From Mycobacterium sp. 852013-50091_SCH5140682 (lineage in GTDB: Bacteria; Actinomycetota; Actinomycetes; Mycobacteriales; Mycobacteriaceae), in assembly GCF_001665685.1 (NCBI RefSeq), contig NZ_LZTB01000058.1, positions 1-64,000 of the forward strand: 64,000 bases of DNA, in the 5' to 3' direction. A program made the translations under genes and the position numbers. A model generated the notes under the pieces. It was not told where the DNA came from and did not search any database. It saw only the letters and a program-made list of their open reading frames with translations. Below, one piece after another: positions 50,257-58,543 of the stretch (its first letter is position 1; every line of letters starts with the position of its first letter).

Positions 50257-51134
50257 GTCGCCTCATAGCCCGGGCGCCACCGCAACAGCACCCGCTCGAG
50301 AATCCGGACGATCTGGTCGGCCAGCAGACCGAGAATGGAGTAAACGACCAAGCCGACGAACACCTTGTTCGTCTGCAGATACGTCTGGGCCTGCGTGATG
50401 AGAAAGCCGAGGCCCTCATCGGCGTTCACGGTTTCGGCCGCCACGAGGCCCAGAATGCTGTACGCCAACGAGAATCGCAGTCCGACAAGGAAACCCGGCA
50501 GCGCGCCGGGTACCACCACTCGGCTGATCTGCCGCCACTTGCCCGCACCGGTCGTGCGCGCCATCTCGATCAACCGCTGATCCACACCGCGGATAGACGC
50601 GAACAGGTTCAGGTACATCGGCACGCCTGCGCCGAATGCGATCAGCAACACCTTGGTCAGCTCGTCGATGCCGAACCAGACAATCATCAGCGGCAGAATC
50701 GCCAGCAGCGGCACGGTATTCAGGATTTGCGCGACCCCGTTGAACAAGTTCTCGCCGCTGCGCAGGAAGCCACCGAGCACGCCCGTCACGATGCCGACGC
50801 TCAGGCCGATCGCCAGACCTATTGCCGCCCGCTGCAACGAGATTGAAAGATCGGGCCCGAGGACCCCGTCACGGAACAAGGTCACCCCGGTGCTGACGAT
50901 GTCACTCGGCGCGGGCGCATACGTTGGTTCGAGGATTCCTAGTCGGGCCAATGCTTCCCAGCCGATCAGGATGACCACGGGAGTGGTGTAGATGCCGAGC
51001 GGCCAGCTCAGTCGTCGGCCCAGTCGGCGCAGCGCACTTTCGCGCTGATCGCTCCTGGGAACGAAGACATCTCGGCGACGCGTCTGCGCGCGGGCAGGTT
51101 CGATACTCGGCGGCGCCAGCGCGGTCTGACTCAT
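50253..51134 (-). CDS. ssuC: sulfonate-type ABC transporter permease
   Basis: A 293-residue membrane protein with about six helices and the permease EAA-type loop (ARTTGAGKWRQISRVVVPGALPG). The N-terminal 40 residues are polar. It is the first gene of the operon ssuC-ssuB-ssuA-monooxygenase-flavoprotein-ferredoxin. The 200-base region upstream shows no clear operator to me. Confidence 0.9.
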   Translation of the reverse strand: MSQTALAPPSIEPARAQTRRRDVFVPRSDQRESALRRLGRRLSWPLGIYTTPVVILIGWEALARLGILEPTYAPAPSDIVSTGVTLFRDGVLGPDLSISLQRAAIGLAIGLSVGIVTGVLGGFLRSGENLFNGVAQILNTVPLLAILPLMIVWFGIDELTKVLLIAFGAGVPMYLNLFASIRGVDQRLIEMARTTGAGKWRQISRVVVPGALPGFLVGLRFSLAYSILGLVAAETVNADEGLGFLITQAQTYLQTNKVFVGLVVYSILGLLADQIVRILERVLLRWRPGYEAT

Positions 51135-51348
51135 GACGTGTTAGCCCCTTCCGCGTCGCACGATCCGTCCCGGGCGACACGTATCCGTCTGTTGAATTGC
51201 GCGCAAAGACGATTCACTGTTTGTCGGCAGTCGTCACTATTCCGAACCGTGCGCAGCAGCGGGAGCTATCAAATCGGTGCGATTCTTTTCGTGACTTGTC
51301 TACAACCCCATGGGATCGGGAGTGGAGTGCTGTTGTCATGATGGAGGC

Positions 51349-51822
51349 ATGGCAGCCCGCGATCGCGACGAATCCGGCCGACCCCGGAGTGCGCGTCCGC
51401 GCGACGCCTTGGGCCGCCCACTTCCGCATGGCGATGCGGGCATCCCCCGCATCCCCGACGACCTTCGTCAGTCCCCGGCGGAGAGCCTCGACCATGCCCA
51501 AGAGCTACTGGACCGCGGCTTGGCGTTTCACGCACACGAAGTGCTCGAGGCCGCTTGGAAGAACGGTCCGGCCGACGAGCGGGAGTTCTGGCAGGGTTTG
51601 GCCCAACTCGCGGTCGGGATCACGCATGTCCAGCGCGGTAACTACATCGGCGCGTCCAGCCTGCTGCGACGCGCGGCCGACCGACTGTCCGCCGATCGGC
51701 AATCGTCGCGTTACTCCGTCGACCGTGCCGGTCTGGTGACGTTCGCCAACGCATTGGCCAACGACCTCGAAGTGGGAGCGGAAGTCGCCGCTGACCGGCT
51801 GCAACCGCGGCTGCGGACCTGA
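51349..51822 (+). CDS. DUF309-family protein
   Basis: About 157 residues. The core is the DUF309 helical signature LLDRGLAFHAHEVLEAAWKNG with FWQGLAQLAVGITHVQRGN following, a metal-binding-like HxxHE arrangement seen in this family. The first 40 residues are Arg/Pro-rich and low in structure. ATG 51349 follows GGAGG by one base; another start a few codons away is possible. Function unknown. Confidence 0.85.
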   Translation: MAARDRDESGRPRSARPRDALGRPLPHGDAGIPRIPDDLRQSPAESLDHAQELLDRGLAFHAHEVLEAAWKNGPADEREFWQGLAQLAVGITHVQRGNYIGASSLLRRAADRLSADRQSSRYSVDRAGLVTFANALANDLEVGAEVAADRLQPRLRT

Positions 51823-51876
51823 CAGCTGCGGCGCGCACCGTTAGCTCGTCATAGTGGTCGTGGCACACTGCCAGCT

Positions 51877-52461
51877 GTGAATCGCTCTCGAAAAGGCCCG
51901 AAGATCGCGACCGCGATCTCTGGCGTCTTGCTTGCTGTCGGCATCGCCGGAGCCATCGTCACGGCTCTGCTGAACGCCTTCGTATTCGCCGACGCAGCTG
52001 CATACGGTGAGGTGCCCATCCCGGGCACGGCAGAGCTGGAACTACCCGCAGGCGAGGTGGTGATCACCTATCACGCGGTCACCGCTACGACAGGTGCGAG
52101 CGTGATCGTGCCCTCCGTGAAACTGCGTTTCGAACCGCCTGCCGGGGTGCCTATCCCGGTAGTGACCGACCACATGGGCGGTACCACGACCTCCAACCGA
52201 GACGTGCGGGTACAGATCGCAACAGCGCAAGTCGCCCAGGCCGGTCGCTACCGGATTTCTACGGAGGGTGCCGTCAGCACTAACCAGCGGCCGCGGCTGT
52301 CTTTTGGGCACGGCAGCCCGTATGGATCGGCGATCTGGCCCTTCGTCGGACTGATCGTTTTTGCGGCGGTCGTGTTGGCCGTGTCGATCCTGTGGTGGAT
52401 CAGTGCAGAAAGGCGTAATCGGTCGCTTGCGCCAGGGCCTTTCGAATACCCGGACCGCTAA
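51877..52461 (+). CDS. two-helix membrane protein of unknown function
   Basis: A 194-residue protein with an N-terminal helix (IATAISGVLLAVGIAGAIVTAL), an extracellular beta-rich part of about 110 residues and a C-terminal helix (IWPFVGLIVFAAVVLAVSILWW) ending in a basic tail. It starts GTG 51877. Similar two-helix proteins are common in mycobacteria without known function. Confidence 0.8.
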   Translation: MNRSRKGPKIATAISGVLLAVGIAGAIVTALLNAFVFADAAAYGEVPIPGTAELELPAGEVVITYHAVTATTGASVIVPSVKLRFEPPAGVPIPVVTDHMGGTTTSNRDVRVQIATAQVAQAGRYRISTEGAVSTNQRPRLSFGHGSPYGSAIWPFVGLIVFAAVVLAVSILWWISAERRNRSLAPGPFEYPDR

Positions 52462-52469
52462 AGCCGAAA

Positions 52470-52504
52470 GGCGGGTCCGACCAGTCGAACTGGCCGGACC
52501 CGCC
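52470..52504. terminator. bidirectional terminator hairpin
   Basis: GGCGGGTCCG pairs perfectly with CGGACCCGCC, and the loop itself contains a second perfect stem CCAGT-CGA-ACTGG. The long hairpin lies between the stops of the convergent membrane-protein and CsbD-like genes, where a terminator is expected. Confidence 0.75.
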
Positions 52505-52516
52505 GCAGCTGGTTGC

Positions 52517-52750
52517 TTACTGCTCGGCCTTCTCGCGGGCCTCGTTGACAGCGGCGGCCTTACGCGCAGCTTCCGCTTCGGCTTCCTTCTTCGCTGCATC
52601 TCGTTGTGCATCAGCTTTATCCTGTTGAGCCTGGCCTTCGCGGCGCAGGTCGTCACGCCCCGCTACCGAGCCGATGACTTCCTTGGCCTTGCCCTTGACA
52701 CCTTCCACAACGCCTTCGATGCCTTCCAGCGGTCCGCTCTTGTCCGACAT
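52517..52750 (-). CDS. CsbD-like stress protein
   Basis: A 77-residue, highly charged Ala/Lys/Glu-rich protein: GPLEGIEGVVEGVKGKAKEV, GSVAGRDDLRREGQAQQDKA, then a long alanine-rich helix to EKAEQ. The GKAKEVIG and GQAQQ-DKA units are those of CsbD and mycobacterial microaggregate-binding-like proteins, general stress genes often under alternative sigma factors. Upstream of it lie about 200 bases with no other gene. Confidence 0.85.
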   Translation of the reverse strand: MSDKSGPLEGIEGVVEGVKGKAKEVIGSVAGRDDLRREGQAQQDKADAQRDAAKKEAEAEAARKAAAVNEAREKAEQ

Positions 52751-52956
52751 AAGTAACAGCTCCTCTGCATACTCTGTGCGATGCGCCGTTGACGCCGGGC
52801 GGCCCTCTGCCGCCGTGACCGCGAAGTACCCCGTGCTCGGACGTGGTTAAACAGGATCCGCCCAAGATGTGAGAGCAGTCACCGAGGTTCGTGCGGTTCA
52901 GGCAGGCTTACAGGAGTGCCAGTAGGCCGCAGTGCCGCGGTGGTAGCGTCGCAGCC

Positions 52957-53316
52957 GTGGGCGGCACAGGGATTGGCAGCGCGCGCTTCACGGTCAAACG
53001 GATCGCGCAGCGCGTGGCTTTATTCATTGCGATGAGCGCGATCCCGGCGATGGTCGTGGGCTGCGCAGCCGAATCGCGTCAGCCCGCTGCGCTGGACGAT
53101 GTGGAGACCACGCTGCCGGTTCCGGCCAACATTCCGCCGTTCCCATTCCCCAGTGACCTACCGCCCGTGCCCTTGCCCAGTGCCGTGCCGAATGTGCAGA
53201 TGCCCGCCGATGTCCCCACGGTCGAAATGCCGGCCGACGTGCCGCATATCGAGATGCCCGCAGACATCCCCGACGTTCCGCTCCCCTCTGCAATACCCCC
53301 GATCACTTTTCCGTAG
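52957..53316 (+). CDS. proline-rich lipoprotein with MPADVP repeats
   Basis: About 119 residues. A hydrophobic signal ends in the lipobox MVVGCA. After it the chain is a proline-rich run of about 10-residue units: VQMPADVPTV, EMPADVPHIE, MPADIPDVPL, with PFPSDLPPVPLPSA before. The start is uncertain; GTG 52957 gives a short basic n-region before the signal. It is probably an envelope lipoprotein with an extended, non-globular tail. I do not recognise the family. Confidence 0.68.
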   Translation: MGGTGIGSARFTVKRIAQRVALFIAMSAIPAMVVGCAAESRQPAALDDVETTLPVPANIPPFPFPSDLPPVPLPSAVPNVQMPADVPTVEMPADVPHIEMPADIPDVPLPSAIPPITFP

Positions 53317-53681
53317 CTCTCGTGGGGGTGTGGCCAGGGGGCGTTCGCGCCACCACAATGCGGGTCCTTCAGTGGATTTTGACTGCATTACGGGTGAGCT
53401 TTTCCGCTACCCGAAAGGGAAGCTCGAATTGCTCGAAAAGGTCGAGAACGGACATATCTGATGGCTCAACAGAGCGGGGTGGATATCGAGAGTTTACGAT
53501 CGGGACAGGTCGGGAGTGTCGCATGCTTTCCGGCATTGGCGACTAGGGGGTGGGGTTTCGTAAAGTGCTGGTGCCCCTGTTCTTTCGCGCAATGTTCTTC
53601 TTTATACGCCGTCACTGACATTGTGCTACCCACATCCACGACGGCAATACCGACGAAACTCTACTTGGAGGTGAGTTTGTC
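53317..53681. other. stretch without a supported gene
   Basis: I see no convincing gene here. A 74-codon frame opens at 53461 (it ends inside the start of the next gene), but it lacks a good ribosome-binding site and has a cysteine-rich, non-protein-like composition. The stretch is less GC-rich than its surroundings (for example 53571-53620) and probably carries the promoter and leader of the small peptide gene at 53682. Confidence 0.5.
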
Positions 53682-53948
53682 ATGAATCCGTCTGATCATG
53701 GCCCCGACGAAATGGCCACGTCGCCGGTGATGTTCAATTTCCGGCTGGAGACGCTCTCGGCGCTCGTGCCCAACGAAAAACTTGTCCAGTGGGAGTCGCT
53801 GCTGCGCGAACGAATCGGCGCGCAGCGGATGGCCCCACTCCAGGCGTCCGGAGGTTACAGCGGCGGCACGGTCTCCATGTGCGACCTGAACGGCGACGGG
53901 TGGATCAACATTGCGACCGAGGGCTGCGACTGCGACTACATGGCATAG
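53682..53948 (+). CDS. small peptide, candidate RiPP precursor for the adjacent ATP-grasp ligase
   Basis: The 88-residue peptide has a leader-like N-terminal half with an amphipathic helix (MFNFRLETLSALVPNEKLVQ, WESLLRERIG). A Gly/Ser hinge (QASGGYSGG) follows, then a short acidic, Cys-bearing end (MCDLNGDGWINIATEGCDCD). That end offers Thr, Ser and Asp/Glu side chains for ester or amide macrocycles. It also contains DLNGDGWIN, like a half EF-hand/dockerin loop. GGAGG lies 10 bases before ATG 53682. Its stop touches the stop of the convergent ATP-grasp gene. The precursor role is inferred from size, layout and neighbour. Confidence 0.6.
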   Translation: MNPSDHGPDEMATSPVMFNFRLETLSALVPNEKLVQWESLLRERIGAQRMAPLQASGGYSGGTVSMCDLNGDGWINIATEGCDCDYMA

Positions 53949-54917
53949 CTAGGTCGTCGAGGCCTCGGCTCGTTGCCGGTGCGCCTCACTGGTCAGGAAA
54001 TCCGCCAATAGCGTGGTCAACGGAATGCCGGCCAGGGCTTCGACAAAAAGAAACTGGCCCTGGGGATTCAACTCCAACCAGACCGGGTCGCCATCTTCGT
54101 CGAGTTTCAAGTCGACTATGCCCATCCGTAGACCGAGTCGACGGACCACGTCGCACAGCATGCGCCGAAGTTTCTCTGGCACATCCCAGTTCGCCATCGG
54201 CGTGGTGAGATCGACACGCCAATCGAGTCGATCGGAGTCCAGCATCGCCGCATAGACGTTGTCGCCGAACACATGTGCGCGCAGGTGATGTGTGCCCCGG
54301 ACGAACTGCTGGTAGATCGTCGGGCTGACGCGGATGGAGTCATCGTCGTCGAGCACCTCCGCGGTGACCATGCGGGTGGAGATGGCGCCCAAAGATCTGG
54401 AATCGTGCACCAACTTCACCACGACGTCATTTCGGAGTTCGTCGCAGAAATCGCGAACCGCGTTCGGATTGTTGGAAACCAGTGTGCGCGGCACGGTGAA
54501 GCCAACATCGCGTGCTGCGCGCAACTGGCACAGCTTGTTGTCTGCCGACTCGGTTGCCTTCGGGTCGCTGACCCAGGCTCCGTGGAAGTCGGTGAGCAGT
54601 ATGCCGCGCAGCGCCGTCTTCGAGTCATTGCGTACGACGTCTGCTTGCGGTGGCGTCAGGCCGGAGAGGTCGGCACGATCGGGCGCGTTGGCACGACGCC
54701 ACCAGATGACATCCAAGTTGGCGACGTGCGTCGGCTCTGGCTGTGACGGCACCTGGGAGTCCGCAAAATGGGCTTGCCAGCTGAACTCGCCTGAATTCAC
54801 CAGCCGATCGACTTCGATGATCGCGCATTCGGTTGCAGGTCGTGATCTCAGCTCATGTGCGACGGCCAGCGCATGGATGTCGTCGGCGACGGTGACTATC
54901 GCAGCGTTGACGCTCAC
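53949..54917 (-). CDS. RimK/MvdD-like ATP-grasp peptide ligase (putative graspetide synthase)
   Basis: About 322 residues. The N-terminal domain (SVNAAIVTVADDIHALAVAHE, then VIWWRRANAP) is followed by an ATP-grasp core: VVVKLVHDSRSLGAIS, QQFVRGTHHLRAHVFGDN, MGIVDLKLDEDGDPVWLELN and LELNPQGQFLFVEALAG. The NPQGQFLFVE end is the mark of microviridin/graspetide ligases (MvdC/MvdD) rather than RimK itself. These enzymes join side chains of a precursor peptide through ester or amide bonds. The frame is open to 55043, but residues before GTG 54917 look non-coding. Convergent with the 88-aa peptide gene. No transporter or protease is adjacent. Confidence 0.78.
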   Translation of the reverse strand: MSVNAAIVTVADDIHALAVAHELRSRPATECAIIEVDRLVNSGEFSWQAHFADSQVPSQPEPTHVANLDVIWWRRANAPDRADLSGLTPPQADVVRNDSKTALRGILLTDFHGAWVSDPKATESADNKLCQLRAARDVGFTVPRTLVSNNPNAVRDFCDELRNDVVVKLVHDSRSLGAISTRMVTAEVLDDDDSIRVSPTIYQQFVRGTHHLRAHVFGDNVYAAMLDSDRLDWRVDLTTPMANWDVPEKLRRMLCDVVRRLGLRMGIVDLKLDEDGDPVWLELNPQGQFLFVEALAGIPLTTLLADFLTSEAHRQRAEASTT

Positions 54918-55357
54918 GCGGGTACCGTAGCGCGCGACGCGCTCACCCCGCCCCGGCAACGGGAGTTTTCCGGCGACCTGCACAAAAAGCCTGCCCGAGT
55001 GGTGGTTCCGCGTCGGATGTTCGACGATTGTGATGTGGATCACACCTCGTGATGGTCGGAAGTCTTGCTGAAACTTTCCGACAATCGGCGCAGTTTCGGC
55101 CTATCTTCGCCGATGCCCGATCTGCTATACGGTGCCCCGTCCTCCCGCTGTCTTGCGCGCAGCCGGCGTTGCCGAGAATTGTTGCAGTCCAACAGTATCG
55201 AATGTGGGTATCCCGGAATGCGGCTCACGTGCCACGTGATCCGCGCGGGCTGCGCCCCGGTGATCCTGTGGGTTGGCTGGACGCGACCGTGCATCGTCCC
55301 GCTCAGCGGGCGCTCGAACGGTGGGCGCCGATCACGCGCCTCATAGGATCCGGCCGT
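54918..55357. other. intergenic stretch upstream of the ATP-grasp gene and phoU
   Basis: Divergent control region of about 440 bases between the likely starts of the ATP-grasp gene and phoU. It may be shorter if the ATP-grasp gene starts at 55043. Open frames extend from both genes into it, but their translations are Arg/Pro-rich and unlike the proteins. I see no strong inverted repeat, RNA gene or second gene. Confidence 0.5.
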
Positions 55358-56005
55358 ATGCGCAACATCTTTCACGCGCAGCTCGACGCACTGAGCGGCG
55401 GGATCGCGGACCTGTGCGATCGCAGCGGGTCGGCGATGAACGACGCCACCTGTGCGTTGTTACAAGCCGACGTGCACGCCGCCGAAGAGGTGATCGAACG
55501 GCACCACGACATCACCTACCTGTCAGGGCTGCTCGAAGCGGACGCGCTGACGATTCTCGCCCGTCAAGCGCCGGTGGCCGGGGACCTGCGAGCAGTGGTC
55601 AGTGCCCTCAAAGACCTCGCAGACGTGCGGCGGATGGGCGCCTTGGCCACCCACATCGCCCGCATCGGCCGCCTGCGCCATCCCGCAAAGGCAGTGCCCG
55701 ACGAGGTGGAAGGCTACGTCGCCGAAATGGGCCGTATCGCGGTACAGATCGCCGGGGACACCAAAAGTGTTGTGCTGTCCCGGGATCCCGAACGAGCGGC
55801 ACAACTCGGTGTCGACGACGAGGCGATGGATGAGTTGCACAGACAGTTGTTCAGCCGGGTGCTGAATCCCGCCTGGACCCACGGAACTGTCACGGCCGTC
55901 GACGTGACGCTGCTCAGCCGCTACTTCGAACGCTTCGCCGACCATGCCGTCGACATCGCCAACCGCGTCATCTATCAAGCCACCGGAGCGCGCCGACGCG
56001 AATAG
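55358..56005 (+). CDS. phoU: PhoU/PhoY phosphate signalling protein
   Basis: A 215-residue two-repeat helical protein that restrains phosphate uptake signalling (PhoY1/PhoY2 in mycobacteria). It begins MRNIFHAQLDALSGGIADLC. The first metal-binding repeat runs through ADVHAAEEVIERHHDI and APVAGDLRAVVSALKDLADVRRMG; the second has DDEAMDELHRQLF and RYFERFADHAVDIANRVIYQ. The length equals PhoY2. ATG 55358 has AGGAT upstream; a longer open frame before it is not protein-like. No pst genes are near. Confidence 0.9.
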   Translation: MRNIFHAQLDALSGGIADLCDRSGSAMNDATCALLQADVHAAEEVIERHHDITYLSGLLEADALTILARQAPVAGDLRAVVSALKDLADVRRMGALATHIARIGRLRHPAKAVPDEVEGYVAEMGRIAVQIAGDTKSVVLSRDPERAAQLGVDDEAMDELHRQLFSRVLNPAWTHGTVTAVDVTLLSRYFERFADHAVDIANRVIYQATGARRRE

Positions 56006-56073
56006 CCGCCCAGTGAGGTGGGATTCTGCAGTCTGACGGAACTCGGTTGCAGCGTGGCCGTAGGCTCGACGCC

Positions 56074-56871
56074 GTGGTTGACCTCGCATACGTCATCGCT
56101 GGATCTGAAGCCACCGGCGGCGCCGGCCTGCAGGCAGACCTGCGGACCTTCCAAGAGCTCGGCGCCTACGGCGTGGGCACCGTGACATGCATCGTGTCGT
56201 TCGATCCCAAAGCGAATTGGGCACACCGCTTTGTCCCCGTCGAGCCGCACGTCGTCGCCGATCAGATCGAAGCCGCGACGTCCGCGTACGACCTTGACGT
56301 CGTCAAGATCGGCATGTTAGGCACCCCCGCCACCATCGACGTCGTCGCGCAGGCCCTCGCGCGTCAGACCTGGCGGCACGTCGTCGTCGATCCCGTCCTC
56401 ATCTGCAAAGGACAGGAACCCGGTGCTGCCCTCGACACCGACACAGCGCTGCGCAGTCAGATCCTGCCGCTGGCGACCGTGACCACGCCGAACCTGTTCG
56501 AGGCGCGCACTCTGGCCGGGATGGACGACATCTCGTCTGTTGACGACCTCGTCGAAGCGGCCCGACGCATCGCCGACCTCGGACCTCGCAACGTGGTCGT
56601 CAAAGGCGGCGTGGAATTTCCCGGCGACGACGCCGTCGACGTGTTCTACGACGGCAGCGACGTAGAGATTCTGCGTACGGCCAAAGTGGGGCAGGCTCGG
56701 GTGGCCGGAGCCGGCTGTACCCTGGCTGCCGCGATCACCGCGGCGCTCGCGACGGGATCGTCTGTCGGCGACGCAGTGCGACTGGCCAAAGAGTTCACCA
56801 CCGCGGGCATCGTCAACCGGGTAAGCGGCAACACCCCTTTCGACGCCGTGCGACAGTCCGCGCTGCCCTGA
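56074..56871 (+). CDS. PfkB-family pyrimidine/pyridoxine kinase (ThiD/PdxK type)
   Basis: About 265 residues. The N-terminal substrate motif IAGSEATGGAGLQADLRTFQELG has the same form as ThiD (GSDSGGGAGIQAD). Later come VVKIGMLGTPATIDVVAQAL, VVDPVLICKGQ, TPNLFEARTLAG and the catalytic anion-hole region ARVAGAGCTLAAAITAALA, where Cys lies in the same place as in ThiD/PdxK. It phosphorylates HMP or pyridoxine-type vitamins. I could not decide between the two. The start is GTG 56074; the ribosome-binding site is weak. Confidence 0.82.
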   Translation: MVDLAYVIAGSEATGGAGLQADLRTFQELGAYGVGTVTCIVSFDPKANWAHRFVPVEPHVVADQIEAATSAYDLDVVKIGMLGTPATIDVVAQALARQTWRHVVVDPVLICKGQEPGAALDTDTALRSQILPLATVTTPNLFEARTLAGMDDISSVDDLVEAARRIADLGPRNVVVKGGVEFPGDDAVDVFYDGSDVEILRTAKVGQARVAGAGCTLAAAITAALATGSSVGDAVRLAKEFTTAGIVNRVSGNTPFDAVRQSALP

Positions 56872-56936
56872 CCGGATGGGTGCCATCAGCATGATCGACC
56901 GCCTGCCCTACGTTCTCGGGTGATCTCTCGCGCCCG

Positions 56937-58445
56937 TCAACTCTGGTAGGCCAACAGTGCCAAGAGCAACTCTGCGCGGACCCGGGCGACGTCGAGGTTG
57001 CATCCGATCAACTCCTGCACCGCGGTCATACGTTTACGCAAGGTGTGGCGGTGCACGCCGATCACGGATGCTGCTGTCTCCCAATGTCCGTTGGCTTCCA
57101 GAAACGCCCGCAACGACACCAGAAGTTCACTGCCGTGCTCGCGGTCGTATGCGCCGAGCGGCGCCAGGAAGGTGTCGGCGACGGTGTTGAGCACTTGACG
57201 TGTCGAATCGATCGAGAGCAGCGCCCGGCCGGCGAACGCCGTGAATTCCAGTGGCGGTCCCCCGCATTCGGCCGCCGCAGCGGCAATTTTGGCATGCTCC
57301 ACCGCCACCTCCAGTCGACCGACCGGGAGCGGCTCGCTGAGGCCGACCCTGGTGAGTTTGCGGGCAGGCACGGCGATATCTGCGGTGACGCGGCGGGCGA
57401 ACGCGACATCGTGCGTGCCCGGTAACACAGCGATGAGCTGGCGTCCCTGCACCCGTGCGAAGAGCACCGACCCGGTGCGCTCGACCGCCGGTGTGAGTGC
57501 GGCGCGCGCCTGCTCGATGGCGGGTGCGGACCCGCAGTCGATGACGAGGGCCCGGATATGCCCGTGCGCATCGGCGACCTGCGCGAGCTGCGCACGTGCC
57601 GGGCCGAGATCGTGCTCGCCGCTCAGCAGCAGTCCCAGTGCACTCGCGTTGAGTTCGCGGTGGGCCTCGACCAGGCGAGCGGGTTTCTCGAAGTCCAGTG
57701 CGAGTAGTGAATTGGCGTGGCCCAGCAGAATCTGGTCGATCGATGACAGCGGCGCAGCGGTCACCACAGCCAAGGCGCCATAGATCTTGCGGGTCACCTT
57801 GATGCGCTGGTATGTGATCGCGGTGCCCGCGACGACGGTGCCTGCCCCGGCCGCCGCCACCACAGCGCGCACTTCGTCGACCAGTTTGGGATCCAAGGAC
57901 CGCGGATGGGATTCGATGACGTCGCCCGACGGGGAGAGGATGAGTACCTTCGCCGAGAGCACCCTGGCGAGCTCCGCCACCACAGCGGGCGTACCACCAC
58001 TGACCGCGGCGCGGGTGATTCTCGGCTGAGCGCGCGACGCGCGCAGTACCGCTTCGTAGTGCTGATCGGCGAGCCGTTCGCTCATGCGCTTGACCACAGC
58101 CGCGAACGGTGTCTCCAACGGGACTTCCAGCAGCGGAATACCGATCTCGTCGGCGGCGGCGATGAGATCCGGCGGCACCGTCGCATGACTGAGCCCGATG
58201 GCGAAACCGACTGCGGAGACCCCACATTCGTTGAGCCCGCGCAGATAGGCCGCCCGCTTCGCCCGAGTCGTCGGCAATCCGAGCCCGGTGGTGAGGACCA
58301 GTTCACCGCCGGAAAGCCAGCGGAAAGGTTCGGACAGCTCGGTGGTCAGTGCCAGGGTGACCTCGCGCAACACTCCGGCGCTGCCACCGAGGAGCCGCAG
58401 CGACAGATCGGACTGCGCGAGCACCCAGGACACCGGAACGCCCAT
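56937..58445 (-). CDS. PucR-family transcriptional regulator
   Basis: A 502-residue regulator. The N-terminal PucR sensor domain (LALTTELSEPFRWLSGGELVLTTGL-like, VGFAIGLSHATVPPDLIAAADE) leads to a middle region and a C-terminal helix-turn-helix: HWETAASVIGVHRHTLRKRM. Such proteins control purine, amino-acid or other nitrogen catabolism. Neighbours, a ThiD/PdxK kinase and a large ATP-grasp gene, do not name the target. Confidence 0.88.
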   Translation of the reverse strand: MGVPVSWVLAQSDLSLRLLGGSAGVLREVTLALTTELSEPFRWLSGGELVLTTGLGLPTTRAKRAAYLRGLNECGVSAVGFAIGLSHATVPPDLIAAADEIGIPLLEVPLETPFAAVVKRMSERLADQHYEAVLRASRAQPRITRAAVSGGTPAVVAELARVLSAKVLILSPSGDVIESHPRSLDPKLVDEVRAVVAAAGAGTVVAGTAITYQRIKVTRKIYGALAVVTAAPLSSIDQILLGHANSLLALDFEKPARLVEAHRELNASALGLLLSGEHDLGPARAQLAQVADAHGHIRALVIDCGSAPAIEQARAALTPAVERTGSVLFARVQGRQLIAVLPGTHDVAFARRVTADIAVPARKLTRVGLSEPLPVGRLEVAVEHAKIAAAAAECGGPPLEFTAFAGRALLSIDSTRQVLNTVADTFLAPLGAYDREHGSELLVSLRAFLEANGHWETAASVIGVHRHTLRKRMTAVQELIGCNLDVARVRAELLLALLAYQS

Positions 58446-58543
58446 CGCCGCAGTGTACAGATCGTCGAAGTTGTGCCGATCATTTCGACGAAATGTCTAC
58501 GGCGAGATGCCGAGCCCCCAGGGGGCCTGGTGAACAGGACCTG

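Noticed and set aside
53461..53685. 74-codon frame with several cysteines upstream of the 88-aa peptide gene
   Set aside because: No ribosome-binding site, composition unlike a protein, overlaps the next start, and no family resemblance.
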